The translations under genes were made by a program, and so were the position numbers. From Okeanomitos corallinicola TIOX110 (GTDB lineage Bacteria; Cyanobacteriota; Cyanobacteriia; Cyanobacteriales; Nostocaceae), in assembly GCF_038050375.1 (NCBI RefSeq), contig NZ_CP150886.1, positions 2,521,318 to 2,585,317 of the forward strand: 64,000 nt of DNA. Reading direction: 5' to 3'. Each line of letters starts with the position of its first letter. Within the stretch, counting starts at the first letter, position 1. This document shows, one piece after another, positions 7,423 to 16,580 of this stretch. A model generated the notes under the pieces. It made no database searches. It saw only the letters and a list, made by a program, of their open reading frames with translations, and was not told the DNA's origin.

Positions 7423-10400
7423 TTACTCCAAAATTGCACTTTTATTTAAAGAAATTAGTTGTTTGAAAGCCTCGTTATCTAATTCTGTTAACCAAGATTC
7501 ATCATTACCAACTACAGATGCAGAAAGTTTTTTCTTATCTTCTATCATTTGATCAATTTTCTCCTCTAAAGTACCCATTGCTACAAATTTATGTACAAAT
7601 ACATTCTTTTGTTGTCCAATCCGAAAAGCTCTATCTGTGGCTTGATTTTCCACTGCGGGATTCCACCATCTATCAAAATGAAAAACGTGATTCGCTTTGG
7701 TTAAAGTAATCCCTACACCTCCTGCTTTTAATGATAAGATAAATACAGATGGTTCTGTATCTGGGTCTTGAAATTCAGTTATCATCTGTTCCCGACGTTT
7801 ACGATTTGTCCCACCATGCAGATAGTAGGTGTTACAATGTAAATTATGTTTAATATGTTTTTCAATTTGTTCGCAAACTTCTGTAAATTGACTAAATATC
7901 AGTAAACTTTCCCCTTCCGAAACAGCTTCCTCTATCATTTCTACTAAACGACTGAGTTTATGAGAACGTTCTGTTGAAAAATCACTGTTATCTTGTAAAA
8001 ATTGAGCCGGATGATTACAAATTTGCTTTAATTTCATCAAGGTTGACAAAATTAAACCTTTGCGTTGAATTCCCTCTACTGTTTGTAATTTCTCTTCTAC
8101 ATCTTTGACAACTACCTCATATAAAGATGCTTGTTCTTTAGTTAAATTAGTGTAGAGTTTTTGTTCAACTTTATCTGGTAAATCGTTAATAATAGATTTA
8201 TCAGTTTTCACCCGACGTAAAATCAAAGGTTCAACTAATTTCTTCAGGGTAGTTGATTTGATTCTATCATTATCTTTTTGAATCGGAACTTCAAAAGCTT
8301 TACGAAACTGTGCTTCTTTACCTAAATAACCAGGATTCAAAAAATTAAAAATTGACCATAAATCTAACAATCTGTTTTCTACAGGAGTTCCTGTTAAAGC
8401 TAGTCTGTGTTTAGCTGCAAGTTTGAGGATAGCTTTGGTTTGTGCAGCTTTAGGATTTTTGATATTTTGTGCTTCATCTAAGACAATTCTTTGCCATTTT
8501 ACACTTTGCAGGAGTTTTTCATCTTTGCGTGCTAGGGTAAAGGAGGTAATGATAACATCGTGTTGTTGACAAGCTGTTTTGAATTCGGGAACAGTTTGGA
8601 TGCGATCGCTCCCATGATGTATCATACTCTGAAGATGAGGTGCAAATTTCGCAATTTCCTGTTTCCAGTTACCAACCACAGATGTCGGTGCAATTAATAA
8701 TGTCGGTAACACAGATGTTTGCAAACTATTGACATTCTCTCCACCTTTTTTATCCTTTTTATTTTCCCTATCTTCTATTTTTTCTATCTCCCCGTCAATA
8801 GAAAGCGACTCTTGCTGATATCTTTCATTTCCTCTATCTTTTTGAGATTTCTTATTTTTCCTATCTTCTATTTTTTCTATCTCCCCTTCAATAGAAAACA
8901 ATTCTCTCTCCTGCACAAGTCTAGCAATTACCTGTACCGACTTCCCTAAACCCATATCATCTGCTAAACAACCATTTAAACCCAACCGTTCCAAATATTC
9001 TAACCAAGCAACACCACGTTTTTGATATTCTCGTAAATTACCTTGCAAATTTAATTGGTCAGAAATTGGTTCTAATCTACTTTTATCCTGTAGTTTTACC
9101 ATCATATCTGACAAAATTTCATCATGTTCAATATCCCAATCTTCCCCAACTTCTGCATTCCATTGTAAAAATTCTAAAACAGACATCTCTGGTTTTTTTT
9201 CACCTTGAGATTGCCAAAATTCTAGTAATTGCTGCATTTTATCCCGGTCTAATTCCATCCACTGACCACGAAAATGCACTAAGGGTGCTTTAGCATTAAT
9301 TAATTGTTCCCATTCTTGTTTCGTAACAACTTCCTCTCCAATTGCTAATTCATATTCATATTGCACCAAAGAATTTAAACCAAAATAACTTTTGTTTTCT
9401 CCTTTAGTTGCAGAACGACTATTACCAGAAGCTTTCAATCTCAGTTTAGCACGACGACGACCAGCAGGGGTATACCAAGCAGGAACGGTAATTTTAAAAC
9501 CTGCATCTTCTAACACCCAAGCACTTTCTTGTAAAAATGCAAATGCTGATTCTAATGTTAATTTCATTCCTACTGGAGTATCTGTTTCTAATCCTTGCCA
9601 TAATTGGGGATACATCCGTGCTGCATATCCTAAATTTAATAACAAGTTAGTTTCAAAGTTACTACCATATTGTTTTTGTACACCTGTTTTTGTTTTTGAA
9701 CTCATTGACCAATAATCTGCTAAAGCTAACTTTAAAGAAGGGTCTTGTTTACTAGATACTAAAAACTGCATTTCCCAGTTATCTATTTGGTCAGCAGCAG
9801 GTGAATTAAGTTGAAAACACAGATAAAAAGGTAGTTCTGATTGGGAACGGGTAATTTTACTTTTCCATGTCTGCCATTGATGATATTCTGCTAAGGTTAC
9901 ATATCGGGTAAAATGTGAACGAGAAAAACAATGGTAAACTAAGGAATCTGTAATTTTTTTATCAAAGGCGGCTGTTAAGGGTGTATGAATAACTATGTTA
10001 TTGAGGATATATTCAGAAAAGTGTCTTAATAGGGTTTCTTGGTTATAAAACTCAATGTTTTCATTTTCTATAGTTGAACCTGCTACACAAATTAATGGCA
10101 TATATTCAATATATTTCTGAATACTAGCTTCATACTGTTCGGAAATTATTTCCCACCCGGCATAAATTTCAAATGTAGGGGGAAGTAGTCTGTTTGGTTT
10201 AGTTTTACCTGTGGGTTTATTTAATTCTAATGGTTTGTATTTGAGGGTGGGAATATATTGATCTTTGAGAATTATTTGTTTGAATGATTGGGTATAGTGA
10301 TACCAAAATAATAAGTCTGAACCAAGTTGAATTTCACTCAGGTTATTGATTGTTAAAAAATGAATATCGTTGAGCAGTTTGATAATATTAATTGCTGAGG

Positions 10401-10776
10401 TAATATCACCTTTTAAGGAGCTTAAAGTTTTATAACAACATACTTGCCAATATTGAAAATCTGTGTATTCTTCAGGAATTTCTATTTCTAAATATTTAAT
10501 TAGTTCTGGTGAGGGTAAAGGTTGATTATTAGCGGTTGGCAGTGCAAAATATTTTGTAGATATGCGTTCTTTTAAGGTTGGTAATGGTTCTTTAATTCCT
10601 AATTCCTGTCCTAAAAATTGTAATAATTCGTCTTTGTCCAGATGTCCAGGATGAATCTGTTGTTTAGGGTTACGTTTCTTTTTTAATACAGGCGTTTCTA
10701 CCCACAGATAAAATGAACCTGACTGCACAAAGTCGGTTTTTGGGTTGGGTATCCAAGTGCCATGAAGGATTTTCAT
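7423..10776 (-). CDS. SNF2/Rad54-family DNA translocase, 1117 aa
   Basis: The N-terminal 540 residues are the long helical region usual for cyanobacterial SNF2 proteins. The ATPase core follows: Walker A in DDMGLGKSVQVIA near residue 608, motif II LDEAQNIKN near 765, LTGTPVENR, and a helicase C domain with LKAGGVGITLT and QATDRAFRIGQ. It should use ATP to translocate on double-stranded DNA. An insert between motifs I and Ia (about 625-677) contains two copies of a GEIEKIEDR-type unit followed by Lys/Asp/Asn-rich sequence, which looks like an in-frame duplication. The SWIM protein at 5749-6588 is its probable partner. Confidence 0.93.
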   Translation of the reverse strand: MKILHGTWIPNPKTDFVQSGSFYLWVETPVLKKKRNPKQQIHPGHLDKDELLQFLGQELGIKEPLPTLKERISTKYFALPTANNQPLPSPELIKYLEIEIPEEYTDFQYWQVCCYKTLSSLKGDITSAINIIKLLNDIHFLTINNLSEIQLGSDLLFWYHYTQSFKQIILKDQYIPTLKYKPLELNKPTGKTKPNRLLPPTFEIYAGWEIISEQYEASIQKYIEYMPLICVAGSTIENENIEFYNQETLLRHFSEYILNNIVIHTPLTAAFDKKITDSLVYHCFSRSHFTRYVTLAEYHQWQTWKSKITRSQSELPFYLCFQLNSPAADQIDNWEMQFLVSSKQDPSLKLALADYWSMSSKTKTGVQKQYGSNFETNLLLNLGYAARMYPQLWQGLETDTPVGMKLTLESAFAFLQESAWVLEDAGFKITVPAWYTPAGRRRAKLRLKASGNSRSATKGENKSYFGLNSLVQYEYELAIGEEVVTKQEWEQLINAKAPLVHFRGQWMELDRDKMQQLLEFWQSQGEKKPEMSVLEFLQWNAEVGEDWDIEHDEILSDMMVKLQDKSRLEPISDQLNLQGNLREYQKRGVAWLEYLERLGLNGCLADDMGLGKSVQVIARLVQERELFSIEGEIEKIEDRKNKKSQKDRGNERYQQESLSIDGEIEKIEDRENKKDKKGGENVNSLQTSVLPTLLIAPTSVVGNWKQEIAKFAPHLQSMIHHGSDRIQTVPEFKTACQQHDVIITSFTLARKDEKLLQSVKWQRIVLDEAQNIKNPKAAQTKAILKLAAKHRLALTGTPVENRLLDLWSIFNFLNPGYLGKEAQFRKAFEVPIQKDNDRIKSTTLKKLVEPLILRRVKTDKSIINDLPDKVEQKLYTNLTKEQASLYEVVVKDVEEKLQTVEGIQRKGLILSTLMKLKQICNHPAQFLQDNSDFSTERSHKLSRLVEMIEEAVSEGESLLIFSQFTEVCEQIEKHIKHNLHCNTYYLHGGTNRKRREQMITEFQDPDTEPSVFILSLKAGGVGITLTKANHVFHFDRWWNPAVENQATDRAFRIGQQKNVFVHKFVAMGTLEEKIDQMIEDKKKLSASVVGNDESWLTELDNEAFKQLISLNKSAILE

Positions 10777-11162
10777 AGCTTTATTCTGATTATTTTTGAC
10801 TATAAATTTTCATGTTTAGCATACATGAATTTGGCGATAATTTTACTACCAAATATTAAATTTTGTGTACTTGTAGCGGTTTCTGTTCACCGAAGTATGA
10901 CGTTAGGGTGTTGGAACTTCAGTCATAGTTATCAGGTACAGTCTACACTTGAAAGGTCATAATTAGGACAGCAATTCTCATTTTGAAAACAGTTTACGCC
11001 ATTTTAGCAATCTCTAAGGGACTTCCAAATCAAAAAATATCAATCTTTAAGACAGCAGGGAGCAGGTGGGAAAAAAGTTGTTTTGATAATAGGATAATTT
11101 ACAGCAGTTTCCGAAGCTATGAGTTACAGTCTATCGATCTTATCCTTTTCCTATACCTATAC
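10777..11162. other. Intergenic region upstream of the AAA gene
   Basis: Spacer with no gene found. A short frame from ATG 11119 (MSYSLSILSF) stops at 11176 just before AAA homology starts in another frame, so it may be a relic of that gene's 5' end. Confidence 0.4.
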
Positions 11163-11281
11163 TTTCAATATTTAAATCAAGTGTACCTCATTACAACGGG
11201 AAGCGCTGTATTGCCCTACCTGATGTACCTTCAGCCGGGGGTTTAGATTTACTCTCAAAACGGTTAGAAACGATTACCTGT

Positions 11282-12073
11282 TTGTTGCAACCAGAAGCAC
11301 AAAAATATAACTTGAAGTTTCCCACGGGAATGCTGTTATGGGGACCACCAGGAACAGGTAAAAGTTTATCGGCTAAGTTAGCAGCTAAGAAAATGGGCTT
11401 GCCATTGTTAGCAGCTAATTGGGGTGTACTATTAGGTAGTCCTCATCCTGATCGAGCTTTAAAGGAGTTTATCGCTTTGGTAACATCCCTTGCTCCCTGT
11501 GTTCTCTACTGGGATGATTTTGATAAGGGTTTTGCTGGCTGGGACTCGAATGCAGATGGAGGTGTGGCACGGCGTTTATCTGCGGCGTTGTTAACTTGGA
11601 TGCAGGAGCATCAAGAGCCTGTTTATACCGTTGCTACTATTAACCGCTTGGAAATGCTACCTGCTGAATTGGTACGTCGTTTTGATGATGTGTTTTTTGT
11701 AGATTTACCCCATGAGGGGGCAAGATACGAAGTTTTTAATTTGCATTTAGCTAGGTATTTTCCAGCTTTTCGAGGTAATGATTCGCCTTGGAGTGATGAG
11801 CAATGGCGCAGGTTATTGACTGAATATAGGATTTGTACTCCCGCAGAAATTGGTAATGCTGTGCGTCGTTGTGCTGAAAGGGCTTTTGCTCAAGGTAAAC
11901 CAGGGCGAATTGAGTTTGAGGATTTACTAAGACAGCGATCGCATTTTACCCCGGCGATGGAACGAGAATCTGAGCAGATGCAAGCTATTCGCAATCAGGC
12001 TATTTACGCTCAACCCGTGTCGAGTGAAGATGTTTCACGGTTTGCTTATCAGCACCAGGAGCTATTTGAATAA
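11282..12073 (+). CDS. AAA ATPase (Ycf46/FtsH-like module), 5'-truncated
   Basis: 263 aa from a TTG. Walker A GPPGTGKS is near residue 21, Walker B VLYWDDFDKGF near 80, sensor 1 region TVATINRLEML near 120, and an RRFDD arginine-finger region follows. Protein-like sequence in the same frame extends upstream (PDVPSAGGLDLLSKRLET) to about 11177 without an ATG, so the normal N-terminal region (about 200 aa in Ycf46-type proteins) is missing. The ATPase core looks intact, but a proper start is not visible. This is probably a truncated gene. Confidence 0.75.
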   Translation: MLQPEAQKYNLKFPTGMLLWGPPGTGKSLSAKLAAKKMGLPLLAANWGVLLGSPHPDRALKEFIALVTSLAPCVLYWDDFDKGFAGWDSNADGGVARRLSAALLTWMQEHQEPVYTVATINRLEMLPAELVRRFDDVFFVDLPHEGARYEVFNLHLARYFPAFRGNDSPWSDEQWRRLLTEYRICTPAEIGNAVRRCAERAFAQGKPGRIEFEDLLRQRSHFTPAMERESEQMQAIRNQAIYAQPVSSEDVSRFAYQHQELFE

Positions 12074-12096
12074 GCTGGGTTTATCCTCAACAATTT

Positions 12097-12246
12097 GGGA
12101 GCATCCCAAATGTGTAAGTTTATTTTTTACTTGAGTTCAAGACGTGAAATGAACGAACCACGAAGACACGAAGGACACGAAGGGAAGAAGGAAAAAGAGA
12201 GTTTTTGGTGTTGTTGCGGTTATTTTTTCAAAATTGGGATGCTCCC
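12097..12246. mobile_element. GGGAGCATCCC-type MITE, copy C (150 bp)
   Basis: Ends GGGAGCATCCCAAATGTG (from 12097) and CAAAATTGGGATGCTCCC (to 12246). It is bounded by a perfect 8-bp duplication, AACAATTT at 12089-12096 and 12247-12254. Its interior differs from copies A and B, so only the ends define the family. No ORF. Confidence 0.88.
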
Positions 12247-12254
12247 AACAATTT

Positions 12255-12531
12255 AGCTAATATAGAACTGGTATTTGATTTGTGAAATTATCTGTGTAGA
12301 AAGTGAATATGGGAAGTGTACGGAGTGTTTCCAATAATCAAATATAGGACTCCTATTTGATTTTTGATAGCTTGCGTGGCGTAGCCATACAAAACTCGGT
12401 ACACCTTAATATTTTCTAATCCTCTTGCCTTCCTACGTAGGAAAATTCAGAAATCAAACCGGATTCCTATATGATTCCTATATATGATTTTAGATTTTCA
12501 TCAAAAAAAGCAGTAATGCTACCAACAATCA
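12255..12531. other. Spacer upstream of the MtfA-like gene
   Basis: AT-rich, with repeated phrases around GATTCCTATATGATTCCTATATATGAT (split over 12473-12488) that are not long enough to define an element. No gene seen. Confidence 0.4.
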
Positions 12532-13356
12532 ATGATTGAAACAATAATTATTTTTGTTATCATCGGGCTAATTGTTACTCTAATTTTAATTAATCCCATT
12601 CTCAGTAAAAGGAGAAGAAACCGTCTCAAAGGTCGTTCTTTTCCTCCCCTTTGGAATGCCATTATTGAAAATAATTTGCCAATATATCTCTATCTTGTTC
12701 CTGATGAAAGAAAGCGACTACAAGGACATATTCAAGTATTTTTAACAGAAAAGCAATTTATTGGCTGTAGAGAATTACAGGTAACAGAAGAGATGAAAAT
12801 AATCATTGCTGCTGTTGCCTGTTTACTTCTACTTAATGAACGAGGAGAATACTTCCCTAAACTGCGTTCAATTTTGGTTTATCCTAGTGCTTATATTGTT
12901 AAGGAAACGACTGCTATTGATAATTATGTTGTTGAAGAAAGGCGTGTAGCAAGACTAGGAGAATCGTGGACAAGAGATCAGGTAATATTATCTTGGGAAC
13001 AGATAAAACAGGACACCCTTAATTGGCAGGATGGACATAATGTTATTCTGCATGAATTTGCCCATCAGTTAGATCAAGAAGATGGAAAAGCTGAAGGTGT
13101 GCCGATTTTAAAACACAGTTCAGATTATCCAATTTGGGCTAAAGTGATGAGCGAAGCATATCAACAACTTTGTAATGATGTTCTCCAAGGTGTAAATAAT
13201 GTCATAGATAGTTATGGTGCAACAAATCCCGCAGAATTTTTTGCTGTGGCGACTGAAACTTTCTTTGAAAAACCACACCAATTGTTATCTCATTATCCGG
13301 GGGTTTATCAGCAATTACAATCTTATTATCAATTAGATCCTGTGCAGTGGAAATGA
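12532..13356 (+). CDS. mtfA: MtfA-like zinc metallopeptidase (M90 family)
   Basis: 274 aa, starting at ATG 12532. An N-terminal membrane anchor (IIIFVIIGLIVTLILINPIL) precedes a basic stop-transfer (SKRRRNR). The HEFAH zinc motif is at about 174-178, with a downstream acidic ligand in NPAEFFAVATE (about 232-240). In Escherichia coli MtfA is a peptidase linked to glucose PTS control through Mlc. In cyanobacteria it is an orphan, so only the protease family is asserted. Length and motif order match the family. It is a single gene with no obvious operon partner. Confidence 0.88.
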   Translation: MIETIIIFVIIGLIVTLILINPILSKRRRNRLKGRSFPPLWNAIIENNLPIYLYLVPDERKRLQGHIQVFLTEKQFIGCRELQVTEEMKIIIAAVACLLLLNERGEYFPKLRSILVYPSAYIVKETTAIDNYVVEERRVARLGESWTRDQVILSWEQIKQDTLNWQDGHNVILHEFAHQLDQEDGKAEGVPILKHSSDYPIWAKVMSEAYQQLCNDVLQGVNNVIDSYGATNPAEFFAVATETFFEKPHQLLSHYPGVYQQLQSYYQLDPVQWK

Positions 13357-13677
13357 TTTAGGCTACTATTATCAATTGATAATTAACAATTGACAGTTGA
13401 TAATTGTTTAATTCAAGGTTTAAAACCTCCCCTTTCAAGGGAAAAAACAAAAAAATGCGCTTTTTCAATTCTCTGACTTTAAGGTAGAGGTCATTGTCAA
13501 TTGTCCATTATTGAAGTAGCCATCATGAAATATTCAAAGAATGAGAACAAAGGAGGAAAGTGTAAATTTCTGAAATTAATGTTCCTGAATCTTTTTTCTT
13601 GGTTTGATACTATAGGCTGATTACTAATAGCTGAATAATTACTGAAAAACTAACTTTCTTTCAGCTAGTCACAGAAT
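13357..13677. other. Intergenic spacer with AT-rich palindromes
   Basis: From 13373 to 13403 short overlapping inverted repeats built from ATCAATTGATAATT and CAATTGACAGTTGATAATTG occur, a common cyanobacterial intergenic pattern that may act as a terminator between the convergent mtfA and polymerase genes. No gene seen. Confidence 0.4.
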
Positions 13678-15234
13678 TTACCAGCTATCACCCACACTAA
13701 CATCCACCACCACAGGCACAGGATTCAGAAACTTTTCAGCCGCAGCAACCATACATCTGTGTAAAATCCTGCTTACCTGTTCAATCTCATTTCCTGGACA
13801 TTCCAGCACAATTTCATCATGAACAACACAAATCAACCTGGCATTAGTCCTACTTAACGGCTTAACAAGCTTCACCATAGCCAACTTATTAATATCAGCA
13901 TTTAACCCCTGCACAGGATGATTGAGCATTTCAGCCAACCTTGGTTTATCAGCCCATCTCCGTCTTCTCCCTGCCAAAGTCCGGCTTTCTTTCACACCCC
14001 GCAAATATGCTTTCTTAATCGTTTCATGCCACCTAGTCACACCAGAATAAGCATCAAAAAACCGCTTTCTAAAAGCCTTCGCCGACTCCAGTGTCATAGT
14101 CACACCATACTTAGTTTCAGCATAGATGCGAAGTTTAGCAGCACCCATACCGTAAATCAGCCCAAAATTAATCGCTTTAGCCAGTCTGCGGTCTTCCTCT
14201 GTCACCTCCGTGATCAGCTTACCAGTTACCAAAGCAGCAGTCAGTTTGTGTAAATCAGCACCTTGACGGTATGCTTGGCGCATCTTAGCATCACCACTCA
14301 AACGCGCCACAATTCTTAACTCAATTTGCGAATAATCAGCTTTAAGTATTTGATAGTTAGGTGCTGCAATAAAACAACTTCTAGCAGCAGCATCACGGGG
14401 AATAGTTTGTAAAGGTGGTTGACGACAGGAAAATCTTCCAGACCTTGCCCCTAATTGATAGTAATTAGGGTGAATTCTCCCAGTTTTTGGGTGAATATGT
14501 TTAGGTAAACTATCAGTAAAAGTGGCAGTAATTTTAGCAAGGTGACGATAGTCCAAAAGAGCCTTAATAATAGGATATTGCTCAACTAAAGGCACTAAAT
14601 CTTTTTGATTAGTTGACTGTACTGGAATACCCATAGTTTGGAAAGCAGCTAAAACTTGTTGGGAAGAATTAGGATTAACAGTATCAGTCAATTCTGGTAA
14701 CAGAGATAATTGAGATTTACCCACCAAACGCAATTGTTTAAGTTGTTGAAGTGCAGTTATTTTATCAGCTTCTAACTTTGTACCTAATTTATGCCATTGA
14801 GACACATCAAACAACATTCCATTGAGTTCCATTTGAGCAACAACAGGCAGACAATGAAATTCAAGTTGGGCAATTTTCAGCAAATGAGCCTGTTTTAATT
14901 TCTTGACTAAAATCGGGTAAATGTCGAGTAAAATAGCTGCATCTAGAGCAGCATATTGTAATTGTTCTGGAGTCAGAGATTGATGCCAATTGCTAGTTTG
15001 TAAGGTTTTATCTATTTGGATACGTAACAGTTTACGAGTGACATTTTCTAAAGAAGCACTGGTTTTAATGCCAGCATTTAAAACTTGGTAAGCAAGTTGA
15101 GTATCAAAGAAACGTCCAGAGATTTGCGGGAGCATCCCAATTTTGCAAAGAGATAGGGAGAAGGCAAGAATATTCGCGAGATAAACTCGCGAATAAAGCG
15201 GGGGACTGTACATAAACACAAAAATTCGCGACAA
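13678..15234 (-). CDS. Family A DNA polymerase, N-terminally truncated by an IS-like element
   Basis: The polymerase domain is complete: motif A ADYSQIELRIVARL, motif B RRLAKAINFGLIYGMG, motif C VCVVHDEIVLECPG. Upstream is the 3' half of a DnaQ-like 3'-5' exonuclease (FFDTQLAYQVLNAG, YAALDAAILLDIY). Homology ends at about 15127, where the GGGAGCATCCC element begins; the first ~36 codons of the open frame are element sequence. The exonuclease start with its first catalytic acidic residues is absent. Short polymerases of this type are typical of cyanobacterial plasmids and phages rather than the housekeeping polA. Probably not functional as a proofreading enzyme. Confidence 0.88.
   Translation of the reverse strand: MSRIFVFMYSPPLYSRVYLANILAFSLSLCKIGMLPQISGRFFDTQLAYQVLNAGIKTSASLENVTRKLLRIQIDKTLQTSNWHQSLTPEQLQYAALDAAILLDIYPILVKKLKQAHLLKIAQLEFHCLPVVAQMELNGMLFDVSQWHKLGTKLEADKITALQQLKQLRLVGKSQLSLLPELTDTVNPNSSQQVLAAFQTMGIPVQSTNQKDLVPLVEQYPIIKALLDYRHLAKITATFTDSLPKHIHPKTGRIHPNYYQLGARSGRFSCRQPPLQTIPRDAAARSCFIAAPNYQILKADYSQIELRIVARLSGDAKMRQAYRQGADLHKLTAALVTGKLITEVTEEDRRLAKAINFGLIYGMGAAKLRIYAETKYGVTMTLESAKAFRKRFFDAYSGVTRWHETIKKAYLRGVKESRTLAGRRRRWADKPRLAEMLNHPVQGLNADINKLAMVKLVKPLSRTNARLICVVHDEIVLECPGNEIEQVSRILHRCMVAAAEKFLNPVPVVVDVSVGDSW
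15171..15195. repeat. Left hairpin of the inner cassette
   Basis: TATTCGCGAG and CTCGCGAATA form a 10-bp perfect stem around a short loop (ATAAA). A matching hairpin lies at 16045-16067. The pair brackets the coding remnants in the same way as the pair near 47.1 and 47.5 kb. Confidence 0.7.
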
Positions 15235-15896
15235 TTGAAAAGTGTTCCATCCCCAGTAGAAAGGCCAATGACACCAGAAGAGAAAAAAGAACTAGATGCA
15301 CACGTAAAAGCCATCGCCAAAATCCTGTATAAAAACACGCCACCAGAAAAAATAGAAACCTTTGAAGGAATCGAAACAGCCGTCAGAGACCAAGTATTAG
15401 AACACGTCAGCCCGAAAATCGCCTTTTTTTTGTCGGAGAAAAGACGGGAACAACAAGAGGACGCAGCCGAACCATAAGAAGTTGTCTGGGGAAAATAATC
15501 ATCACCAAACAACAAGCCGCAAGAATGGGAATTGAGCCATATAGGAGGTTTAGCCCATTACTAGAAAAGTGCTGTTTATTACTAGCAGCCAATGAATCAT
15601 TCCAAAATGCAGAACAAGACCTCAAGGTAATGACCGGAATAGAAGTAGGTCATAGCACCTATCATCGTCAAGTACATAAATTGGATACATCCCCACCGAA
15701 TGTCAAACAGAAATTAACAGAAGTCTGTCTAGATGGCGGAAAAGTCAGAATCCGCTCACAAGAGCAAGGAAAACCAGCGTACTGGAAAGAGTATAAAACA
15801 GGCAGATTACAAGGAATATATTACGGAGCATTCTTTCAGGATAATCTTTCCCTCACCAACTGGGTTAATAGTCAAAACATCGGTAAAACATACTGA
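15235..15896 (+). pseudogene. ISKra4-type transposase, degenerate and internally deleted
   Basis: The first frame (15235-15477) encodes a helical N-terminal domain (PMTPEEKKELDAHVKAIAKI, FEGIETAVRDQVLEHVSP). The second (15525-15896, another frame) continues with GIEPYRRFSPLLEKCCLLL, VMTGIEVGHSTYHRQVHK and EVCLDGGKVRIRS, the D of the last being in the position of a DDE residue in this family. The break is near 15492, a run of As. After about 15845 the transposase stops and sequence passes into a different small ORF, so the catalytic C-terminus is gone. It cannot act in cis. Confidence 0.75.
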
Positions 15897-16032
15897 GCAT
15901 ATTGATGCTGTGATGTCGGTTTTTCGACGCTCTGTTTGGGAAGAATTACAGAGAATCATTGATACTCTGGATGAGTGTCTTCTCGATATTCGTTCTGGGT
16001 TGGAACAGGAGGAGGAAGAGGCGCAAGATTGA
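15871..16032 (+). pseudogene. C-terminal fragment of the small cassette protein family
   Basis: The segment EHIDAVMSVFRRSVWEEL and its acidic tail match, by eye, the C-terminus of the intact 130-aa protein at 47125-47517 (AHIDAVLSVARRTQVDYL). The N-terminal two thirds are missing and replaced by transposase remnant. It ends just before a hairpin, as the intact copy does. Confidence 0.6.
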
Positions 16033-16044
16033 GACCCCCTATTT

Positions 16045-16067
16045 ATTCGCGAGAATTTATCGCGAAT
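16045..16067. repeat. Right hairpin of the inner cassette
   Basis: ATTCGCG (16045-16051) pairs with CGCGAAT (16061-16067). The stem uses the same TTCGCG core as the left hairpin, suggesting a shared recognition signal for both ends. Confidence 0.6.
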
Positions 16068-16107
16068 TCTTTTTCTCTCTCTATTTTTGCAAAATTGGGA
16101 TGCTCCC

Positions 16108-16393
16108 TTTTAAAGTGGTGGTGATGGAAGCAGATGAAACCACAGATACCGTAGATACTGCTTTATATTTTCGTTTTTGTGCTTGGAGGATGGGTTGTAC
16201 ACCTTATTTTATCGGTCCAATTCCGTTTTTCAGTTATCAGGTGAATGCATTGATGTTTGTAGGCAATTTAGACAGTGGGAATGAGCAGAGTGTTAATACT
16301 ACTTCTACACCAACAGGTGCAAATAGAGAGGTGAAAGGTAATCTTAGTCAAAGTAGTACAGTAACAAGTCAAATTAATCCTTGCACATTATAA
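16108..16393 (+). pseudogene. C-terminal fragment of an unidentified gene
   Basis: Directly after the element an open frame encodes VVVMEADETTDTVDTALYF, then CAWRMGCTPYFIGPIPFF, with a polar Ser/Thr tail, ending at TAA 16391-16393. The sequence has coding character but no start of its own; it reads in from the element. I infer the 3' end of a gene cut by the same event that truncated the polymerase. Family unknown. Confidence 0.5.
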
Positions 16394-16405
16394 CGCCAAG
16401 GGATA

Positions 16406-16580
16406 CACGGAAAAATTCCATATAATCCTCCCGTGAAGGGTGAATATACGGAAAAATTCTGTATAATATCCAAAATAGGGGTTTAAAAAGCAGTTTTCCG
16501 TATATCCAGAAAGAAGGTAGCTGTAATGCTTGATATATTAGGATTTAGAAAAAGATTATACGGAAAGTTTCCGTATAATA
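16406..16580. repeat. Iterated palindromes TATACGGAAA-N-TTTCCGTATA
   Basis: Three complete or near-complete copies occur: 16406-16428, 16445-16469 and 16557-16580 (the best, TATACGGAAA then TTTCCGTATA), with a half copy TTCCGTATA at 16495. Each is a roughly 21-bp inverted repeat. The array lies in the largest non-coding gap of the plasmid-like block. It could be an operator array for a dimeric regulator or iterons of a replication origin; the sequence alone cannot decide. Confidence 0.65.

Larger units (their letters stand above)
15128..16107. mobile_element. GGGAGCATCCC-ended element, 980 bp, with ISKra4-type remnant
   Basis: Ends GGGAGCATCCCAATTTTGC (15128-15146) and GCAAAATTGGGATGCTCCC (16089-16107) are perfect inverted repeats and match the MITE copies at 5.4, 5.6 and 12.1 kb. 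Inside are degraded ISKra4-type transposase frames and a second small ORF bounded by hairpins. Flanking octamers (AGATTTGC and TTTTAAAG) do not match, and the flanks belong to different genes. The present structure therefore arose by deletion or recombination, not one clean insertion. Confidence 0.8.

Noticed and set aside
9392-9715. 107-codon plus-strand ORF
   Set aside because: Lies antisense inside the SNF2 gene and has no protein family features.
16406-16580. CRISPR array
   Set aside because: Units are palindromic and unevenly spaced; no cas genes nearby.
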